A stretch of 64,000 nucleotides of DNA, taken from contig NZ_PPSK01000003.1 of the NCBI RefSeq assembly GCF_002903165.1, positions 275,846-339,845 of the forward strand, in the 5' to 3' direction. Each line of letters opens with the position of its first letter. Within the stretch, counting starts at the first letter, position 1. Shown piece after piece: positions 58,785 to 64,000 of the stretch. Made by a program: the position numbers and the translations under genes. A model generated the notes under the pieces. It did no database searches. It worked only from the letters and a program-made list of their open reading frames with translations, and was not told the DNA's origin. This DNA is from Halopseudomonas oceani. Lineage in GTDB: Bacteria > Pseudomonadota > Gammaproteobacteria > Pseudomonadales > Pseudomonadaceae.

Positions 58785-59096
58785 ATTAACAACGAACAGC
58801 ATCAAAACCACGCCGCCCGGCGCAGTCGGGTCGGCAGGCCAGGCTGCCTGCCGCTATCGCTGCCTCAAGCGCGAACCAGCATCATTGCAGCAGTAGCATT
58901 GTTATTGTAAATCGATACCAAGACAGCCCGCGCACGAGCGGCCACGCCAGGGTTATAATCCCCAGCAGGCGTAATCATCCGTGCACAGCCGTGCGTACAA
59001 AAACAAAGCAGTCCCTAGTCGCAGAAGCGGGTTTGACACTAAATTCCAACCAGGAAAATCGCTACTCTGCGACTCAGGAAGAGGTCGATTCGCAAC
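58785..59096. other. Intergenic region between the sigma gene and the AraC gene
   Basis: About 310 bases with no credible gene. It contains an eight-base-pair hairpin CGGCAGGC/GCCTGCCG (58832-58853), a TATAAT (58955-58960) that could be the -10 for the AraC gene 137 bases downstream, and a TTGACA (59033-59038) closer to it without a good partner -10. Confidence 0.5.
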
Positions 59097-60080
59097 ATGG
59101 CTTACATTACATTTTCCACTGCAGACTATCCTCTGGCGGAGCGCCTCGAAGCCTCCCAGGATATCTACGCCGCCATGGCCAACATTGATGTCTCGCTACC
59201 CCGCGGTAAGGCCCCCGAGATAGAAACCCGCATTCGTCTGCTTCCCGGCATTTCTATCGCACTGATCAGAACCTCGCCCCTCACCGTAAAACGTCGCTCA
59301 CAGCAGATTCAGGACGGCAACGATGACTTCGCCCTGTTGCTGAACCCAACCGGGCGCACGGCTTGGCGCTCCGAACTGGCGGGTGTTGGCGAGGTCGAGT
59401 GCGGCCCAGGTGCTGGCTGCTTCGGCTTCAACGACCGCCCCGGCACCATCGAGTTTCAAGGTAGCCAGACCTACATGCTGAATATCTGCTTCTCGCGCTC
59501 ACTGCTCGGCCCGCTGATTGGCGACATCGAACGCACCAGCAAGTCACCCCGGCTAGCCCCCGAAACATTTACCCATTTGACACAATGTGCGATCGAGTTG
59601 GTCCAGGCTCCGGGGCCGGAAGATCTCAACATCCTCGCCGACACCAACCGCTTGCTGGATCTCGCCGCGCTCTCGGTTGGAGCCCCGCGCGATATTGAGA
59701 TCACCGCCCGGCATCGCGGCCTCAAGCAGGCCAGACTGCGCGCAGTCAAGGCTGACCTGCGCATCAGTGCCTGGCATGGTGACACCTCCCTGAGCTGGCT
59801 GGCAAAACGGCACGGCGTCTCGCCCGGCTACATCCGAGCCATGTTCGAACAGGAAGGCCAAAGCTTTACCGACTATGTCCTGGGGCTACGCCTGGAGCGG
59901 GTGTTTCAGTGCCTGAGCAGCGCTGCGCACGCGCATAAAAAGGTGGCCGACATCGTCTATGACGCCGGCTTCAATAACCCGTCCTGGTTCTATCGTGCGT
60001 TTCGGCGCCGTTTCGGTCTCACGCCCGGCGAAGTGCGTGAGCTTGCGAGTACTCAGCAACCGGCTGGGGAGCCCGTCTGA
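59097..60080 (+). CDS. AraC-family transcriptional regulator
   Basis: It has 327 residues. The N-terminal half (about 1-200) resembles the AraC-binding-like domain of regulators such as those of aromatic or alkane-linked genes, with no recognisable ligand motif. The C-terminal half (about 215-320) is a double helix-turn-helix: DTSLSWLAKRHGVSPGYIRAMFEQEGQSFTDYVLGLRL and VADIVYDAGFNNPSWFYRAFRRRFGLTPGEVR. It lies between the Fur/ECF iron locus and the two-partner secretion genes, all on its own transcript; its targets may be either. A GGAAGAGG stands about 12 bases upstream of the ATG. Confidence 0.9.
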   Translation: MAYITFSTADYPLAERLEASQDIYAAMANIDVSLPRGKAPEIETRIRLLPGISIALIRTSPLTVKRRSQQIQDGNDDFALLLNPTGRTAWRSELAGVGEVECGPGAGCFGFNDRPGTIEFQGSQTYMLNICFSRSLLGPLIGDIERTSKSPRLAPETFTHLTQCAIELVQAPGPEDLNILADTNRLLDLAALSVGAPRDIEITARHRGLKQARLRAVKADLRISAWHGDTSLSWLAKRHGVSPGYIRAMFEQEGQSFTDYVLGLRLERVFQCLSSAAHAHKKVADIVYDAGFNNPSWFYRAFRRRFGLTPGEVRELASTQQPAGEPV

Positions 60081-60178
60081 AGGCCGTTCCCAGCCGCTGT
60101 TGTGGCGCTGAGTGGAAGCCGCTGCAATAGCCCATTGCTACCCTCCCCCCTTTCCACTAACGCATAACGCAACTAGGG

Positions 60179-61852
60179 ATGGGAGACTCCGTGAAAAAAC
60201 TGGCTGTCGTATCCAGTCTGCAGGCCGTTGGCCTGATTTCATGCCTTGCAGCAGCGCCGCTGCAGGCCGCAGAAACCGCCGGTGGCGCCCTGCGCGACCT
60301 CGAAACCAGGCCGCTCGATCTGCCGCCCGAACCACCAGCAGACACGCCCACCCTGACCCCACCACCAGCCAGCGAGCAGGCCGCCGGTGGGCAAACCGTC
60401 AACATCCTTGGCTTTCGCTTCACGGGCAACACCGCGTTCAGTGATGACCAACTGGCCGCCCTGCTGCTCGACCTGTCCGGCCAAGCCCTCACCCTTGGGC
60501 AACTGCAACAGGCCGCCGACCGGATTACCGCCTGGTATCGCCAGCACGACTGGCTGCTCGCCCGCGCCATCCTGCCCCCCCAGGAAATTGATGACGGCTA
60601 CCTGACCATTCAAATCGTCGAAGGCAAATACGACCAGGTTCGGCTCAACAACCAGAGCGCGCTGCCGGACCGCGTGCTGCAGAACGCCACCCGCGGCCTG
60701 AACGCCGGCGACGGCGTGCGCGCCGGCGCACTGGAAAACGCGCTGATGAGCCTCGATGCGCTGCCCGCCAGCCAGGTCAACTCGCGGCTGTCTCGCGGTG
60801 AACAGGTCGGTACCAGCGCATTGGATATCGACGTAAACGACTTGCCAGCGCTGAGCGGGCAACTGTCGCTCGACAACTATGGCAACACCTACAACGGCGA
60901 ATACCGCCTGACCGGCGGCCTTGCCATTGCTAATCCCTTCGGGCTGGGTGACAGCCTGCAACTGCAGGCGCTGGTCTCCGACGGCGACCAAAAATACCTG
61001 AGCACCCAATACGAACTGCCAGTAGGCCCGTGGAACACCCGTGTCGGGTTTGGCCTGTCCTGGCTGGAATACGAACTGGGCAAAGACTTCGACAGCCTCA
61101 ACGCCAAGGGCAAGGCCGCCACCGGCAGCCTGTTTGCCAGCCAGGACTGGTGGCAGCAACGCAGCTGGGGCGTATCCAGCCGCATCGAATGGCGCTACCG
61201 CGACCTGGAAGACGAGCAGCTCGGTGTCGCCAGCGAGAAAACCCTGCGCAGCGTCACCCTCGATCTGGTCAACGGCTACTGGCGTGACGACCTGCTGGGC
61301 GGCAGCGCCAACAGCTACCGCCTGAGCTGGACCCACGGCGAGCTGTCGCTGGACAGCCCCTACGCCGTCGCATCCGACTTTTACGGCACCGAAGGCCGCT
61401 ACCACAAAGTCAACCTGGCACTGCTGCGCCAGCAGCGTCTCAGCCCGCGCTTCACCCTGAACCTGAACCTGCGTGGCCAACTGGCCGACGGCAATCTGGA
61501 TTCCGTCGAGAAGATGAGTCTGGGCGGCGCCTACGGCATTCGCGCCTTCCCGCAGGGCGAGGCCTCCGGTGATGAGGGCTGGCTGGCCAGTACCGAACTG
61601 CGCTACGCCCTGAACGGCCAATGGCAGCTGGGCGCCTTCCTGGAAGCCGGCGAAATCACCTACAACAAGGACCCGCTGCCTATCGGCGACCGCCATCGCA
61701 ACCTCACCGGTGCCGGGGTTGCCGCCTACTGGCGACCGCATCACCAGTGGCAGGTCAGCGCCACCGCAGCCACTTCGCTGGATGGTGAGGAAGCCGTCAG
61801 CGACGAACCGGAAGACGTTTACCTCTGGGGTCAGGTGCAGTGGATGTTCTAG
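60179..61852 (+). CDS. TpsB outer-membrane transporter of a two-partner secretion system
   Basis: Omp85-superfamily transporter (FhaC/ShlB/HxuB type) of up to 557 residues. A signal peptide (ends near LQAAE) and a proline-rich linker (PPEPPADTPTLTPPPA, residues 45-61) precede two POTRA domains (about 72-225; VNILGFRFTGNTAFSDDQL and DGYLTIQIVEGKYDQVRL). A 16-strand barrel follows, with IRAFPQGEASGDEGWLASTELRY as the conserved lid-loop region, ending in QVQWMF. It secretes the TpsA protein encoded 62 bases downstream. ATG 60179 has little ribosome-site support; the GTG at 60191 (GGGAG five bases upstream) may be the true start. Confidence 0.93.
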   Translation: MGDSVKKLAVVSSLQAVGLISCLAAAPLQAAETAGGALRDLETRPLDLPPEPPADTPTLTPPPASEQAAGGQTVNILGFRFTGNTAFSDDQLAALLLDLSGQALTLGQLQQAADRITAWYRQHDWLLARAILPPQEIDDGYLTIQIVEGKYDQVRLNNQSALPDRVLQNATRGLNAGDGVRAGALENALMSLDALPASQVNSRLSRGEQVGTSALDIDVNDLPALSGQLSLDNYGNTYNGEYRLTGGLAIANPFGLGDSLQLQALVSDGDQKYLSTQYELPVGPWNTRVGFGLSWLEYELGKDFDSLNAKGKAATGSLFASQDWWQQRSWGVSSRIEWRYRDLEDEQLGVASEKTLRSVTLDLVNGYWRDDLLGGSANSYRLSWTHGELSLDSPYAVASDFYGTEGRYHKVNLALLRQQRLSPRFTLNLNLRGQLADGNLDSVEKMSLGGAYGIRAFPQGEASGDEGWLASTELRYALNGQWQLGAFLEAGEITYNKDPLPIGDRHRNLTGAGVAAYWRPHHQWQVSATAATSLDGEEAVSDEPEDVYLWGQVQWMF

Positions 61853-61914
61853 GTCCACTGCCTGCCAAGACCGTAAACACGGGGTAGTACCCGCCACCAG
61901 AAAAGGACAGACCC

Positions 61915-64000
61915 ATGACCCGCACACAGCACACGTTCGCCCCCACCGCCCTGGCCATCGCCATCAGCCTGATCTCGGTCAGCCTGCACGCCGCCGACCT
62001 GCCCACCGGCGGCAATATCGTCGGTGGCTCCGGCAGCATCAGCCAGGATGGCAACAGCCTGAACGTGCAGCAGAACAGTGACAGGCTGATCACCAACTGG
62101 GACAGCTTCGATATTAGCGCGGGCCATACGGTCAACTTCTACCAGCCGGGCAGCAACTCGGTAGCGCTGAACCGGGTGATCGGCGAAGACGCCTCGGCGA
62201 TCTACGGCAACCTCAACGCCAACGGCAAGGTGTTTCTGGTCAACCCCAACGGCGTGCTGTTTGGTCAGGGGGCGGCGGTCAACGTGGGGGCGCTGGTGGC
62301 CTCGACCTTGAGTCTCAGTGATGAAGACTTCAACGATGGCAATTACCAGTTCAGCGGCGACGGCAACAACGCCGCAGTAATCAACCGCGGCACCCTCAAT
62401 GCCGACCAGGGCGCAGTCGCCCTGCTCGGCGGGCAGGTAAGCAACCACGGCATTATTCAGGCCAATCAGGGCACGGTGGCACTAGCGGCCGGCGACAAGA
62501 TCACCCTGGACTTTGCCGGTGACGGCCTGCTCAACGTGACCGTGGATGAAGGCACCCTGAATGCACTGGCGGAGAACCACCAACTGGTTCGCGCCAACGG
62601 CGGCCAGGTGGTGATGACCGCCAACGCCACCGATGCGGTGCTGCAAACCGTGGTCAACAACACCGGGATGATTGAGGCACAAACCCTGGAAAACCACAGC
62701 GGCACCATCGTGCTCAAGGGTGGCTTTAACGGCGGCACGGTCAACGTCGCCGGCACGCTGGACGCCTCCGCCCCGGACAGCGGCGACGGCGGTTTTATCG
62801 ACACCTCCGGCGCCCACGTCAAAATCGCTGGCGGCACCCAGGTCACCACCAAGGCCAACAATGGCAACACCGGTGAATGGCTGATCGACCCGACCGATTT
62901 TTACATTACCGACAGCATTGACCTGCCAACCGAAAGCAGCATTGGTGCCATAACCCTCAGCGACAATCTGGAATACAGCAATGTCACACTGGCCACCGTC
63001 GACGACGGCACCGAGCCCGGCGATATGTACGTCAACGGTGCAGTGAGCTGGAGCGCCAACACCACCCTCTCGCTGGATGCCCACAACGACATTCAGATCA
63101 ATGAAGCCATCACCGCGACCAACGGCGGCCTGACCCTCAACGCAGGTGGTGCGATCAGCGCAGGCGGCGCCGTCAACGTCGGCACCTTTAATCTGCAAAG
63201 CGGCGCCTGGAGCCAGCTGGGCGCTACACTGGCAGACTTTTCTGCCCGGGATTTCCAACTCAACACCACCAATGCCAGCTTCCTGCGCGCCAACGGCGGT
63301 GACGGCAGTGAGGGCAACGCTTATCAGATTGTTGATCTCTACGGCCTGCAGGGCATCGCCTCACGCAGCCTGTTAAGCAGCCACTTCGCACTGAGCAACG
63401 ATATCGACGCCAGCGGCACCGCCAACTGGAATGGCGGTGCGGGGTTTGTGCCTATTGGGGACTGGTCTAACCGTTATACCGGCAGCTTTGATGGCCAGGG
63501 TCATATTATCAACGGCCTGACCATCAACCGACCCAATACCAATTACGTCGGCCTGTTTGGGGTGATCTCAGCTAGCCAGATCAGCAATATCGGGCTGACT
63601 AACACCACCATCACCGGACAAAGCTCAGTTGGCGGGCTCGTTGGTAGTGGGACTAATAACAGTCGCATCAGCCACAGCTCGGTACAAGGCGATATTGTCT
63701 CTACAAGCGGCATCAGCGGTGGATTGGCGGGAGCCTTCAACGGCACCATTGAACACAGCCACAGTAGTGGCACCCTGGACTCTATCAACAAGACTGGCGG
63801 GCTGGTGGGTATGATGAGCGGCCAGATTACCGATAGCTACTCCACCGCCACTGTAACGGGCCAGACGGATAACATCGGCGGCCTCGTCGGTGTGATGAAT
63901 GGCAGCATCGACCGCAGCTACGCAACGGGCAACGTGACTGGCGCATATAGCTATATAGGTGGGCTAGTCGGCGATCTCAACGGTAGCGTTACCGACAGCT
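61915..64000 (+). CDS. TpsA filamentous-hemagglutinin-type exoprotein (3' end beyond window)
   Basis: Secreted partner of the upstream TpsB, open for 695 codons to the window edge. A signal peptide (about 1-27) is followed by the TPS secretion domain (about 28-270), with LNVQQNSDRLITNWDSFDIS, GNLNANGKVFLVNPNGVLFGQGAAVNVGALVAST, and repeated NRGTLNADQG-type turns of a beta-helix. From residue 573 there are at least five GLUG-like repeats (GGLVG-x-NGxIxxSYSxGxV) spaced 26-29 residues. The gene starts 62 bases after tpsB. Possible roles: adhesin, contact toxin carrier or hemopexin/heme-binding protein; the missing C-terminus would decide. Confidence 0.93.
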   Translation, partial: MTRTQHTFAPTALAIAISLISVSLHAADLPTGGNIVGGSGSISQDGNSLNVQQNSDRLITNWDSFDISAGHTVNFYQPGSNSVALNRVIGEDASAIYGNLNANGKVFLVNPNGVLFGQGAAVNVGALVASTLSLSDEDFNDGNYQFSGDGNNAAVINRGTLNADQGAVALLGGQVSNHGIIQANQGTVALAAGDKITLDFAGDGLLNVTVDEGTLNALAENHQLVRANGGQVVMTANATDAVLQTVVNNTGMIEAQTLENHSGTIVLKGGFNGGTVNVAGTLDASAPDSGDGGFIDTSGAHVKIAGGTQVTTKANNGNTGEWLIDPTDFYITDSIDLPTESSIGAITLSDNLEYSNVTLATVDDGTEPGDMYVNGAVSWSANTTLSLDAHNDIQINEAITATNGGLTLNAGGAISAGGAVNVGTFNLQSGAWSQLGATLADFSARDFQLNTTNASFLRANGGDGSEGNAYQIVDLYGLQGIASRSLLSSHFALSNDIDASGTANWNGGAGFVPIGDWSNRYTGSFDGQGHIINGLTINRPNTNYVGLFGVISASQISNIGLTNTTITGQSSVGGLVGSGTNNSRISHSSVQGDIVSTSGISGGLAGAFNGTIEHSHSSGTLDSINKTGGLVGMMSGQITDSYSTATVTGQTDNIGGLVGVMNGSIDRSYATGNVTGAYSYIGGLVGDLNGSVTDS
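63631..64000 (+). repeat. GLUG-like tandem repeats in the TpsA gene
   Basis: GGLVG (GGLAG in the second) begins at 63631, 63718, 63796, 63877 and 63958, that is every 78-87 bases. Each unit continues with a variant of NGxIxxSYSxGxV. The array runs out of the window. Confidence 0.85.

Noticed and set aside
60239..61927. 562-codon open frame on the minus strand
   Set aside because: Antisense to tpsB, whose signal peptide, POTRA domains and barrel are convincing; the antisense product shows no recognisable fold.

Overview
The window is a piece of a gammaproteobacterial chromosome of the Pseudomonas type, probably a marine or Halopseudomonas-like relative. This rests on the gene order mraZ-rsmH-ftsL-ftsI-murE-murF-mraY-murD-ftsW-murG-murC-ddl, the placement of rnpB between mraZ and rsmI, the lpoA-yraN-gmhA/diaA-dolP block, sspA-sspB next to petABC, and rpsI-rplM, all of which follow the order I know from Pseudomonas. 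No tRNA, CRISPR array, transposase, integrase or phage gene was seen.

Region 1 (1-27985, core). The minus strand carries the division and cell-wall cluster as one tightly overlapping operon, read from a sigma70-like promoter (13047-13075) with three MraZ-type TGGGN boxes directly downstream. RNase P RNA and rsmI lie upstream on the same strand. Divergently, lpoA, yraN, the SIS-domain isomerase and the BON lipoprotein form a plus-strand operon closed by a two-way terminator shared with sspAB. Next come the cytochrome bc1 operon (petABC), ribosomal proteins S9/L13, a Tas-like aldo/keto reductase, a GlxA-type regulator, zapE with an alpha/beta hydrolase, and zapG.

Region 2 (28025-37785, metabolic and envelope). 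A four-gene MCE/Mla-type lipid ABC transporter (STAS-permease, ATPase, MCE protein, lipoprotein) is followed by a FhuE-like ferric-siderophore receptor with a Fur-type operator, cobalamin-independent methionine synthase metE, and fumarase fumC.

Region 3 (37973-51634, surface and efflux). A membrane histidine kinase with a degraded ATP-binding G1 box ends convergently into a LuxR-type response regulator. A large autotransporter adhesin follows, then a complete MuxABC-OpmB type tripartite efflux operon with two RND pumps. A CpxR-like direct repeat lies upstream of the efflux operon.

Region 4 (51810-64000, iron/heme and secretion). A Fur-controlled DUF3649-PepSY-DUF3325 operon sits downstream of an 866-residue heme-type TonB receptor that has a signalling STN domain, with its own FecR-like anti-sigma and FecI-like sigma factor (HxuIRA/HasISR-like layout, no hemophore gene seen). 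An AraC regulator and a two-partner secretion pair (TpsB, and TpsA with GLUG-like repeats running off the window end) close the window.

The most interesting part is region 4, where a heme-type transducer receptor neighbours an AraC regulator and a two-partner secretion system. The degenerate kinase with its convergent regulator beside the autotransporter comes second. Neither can be called a new system from sequence alone.
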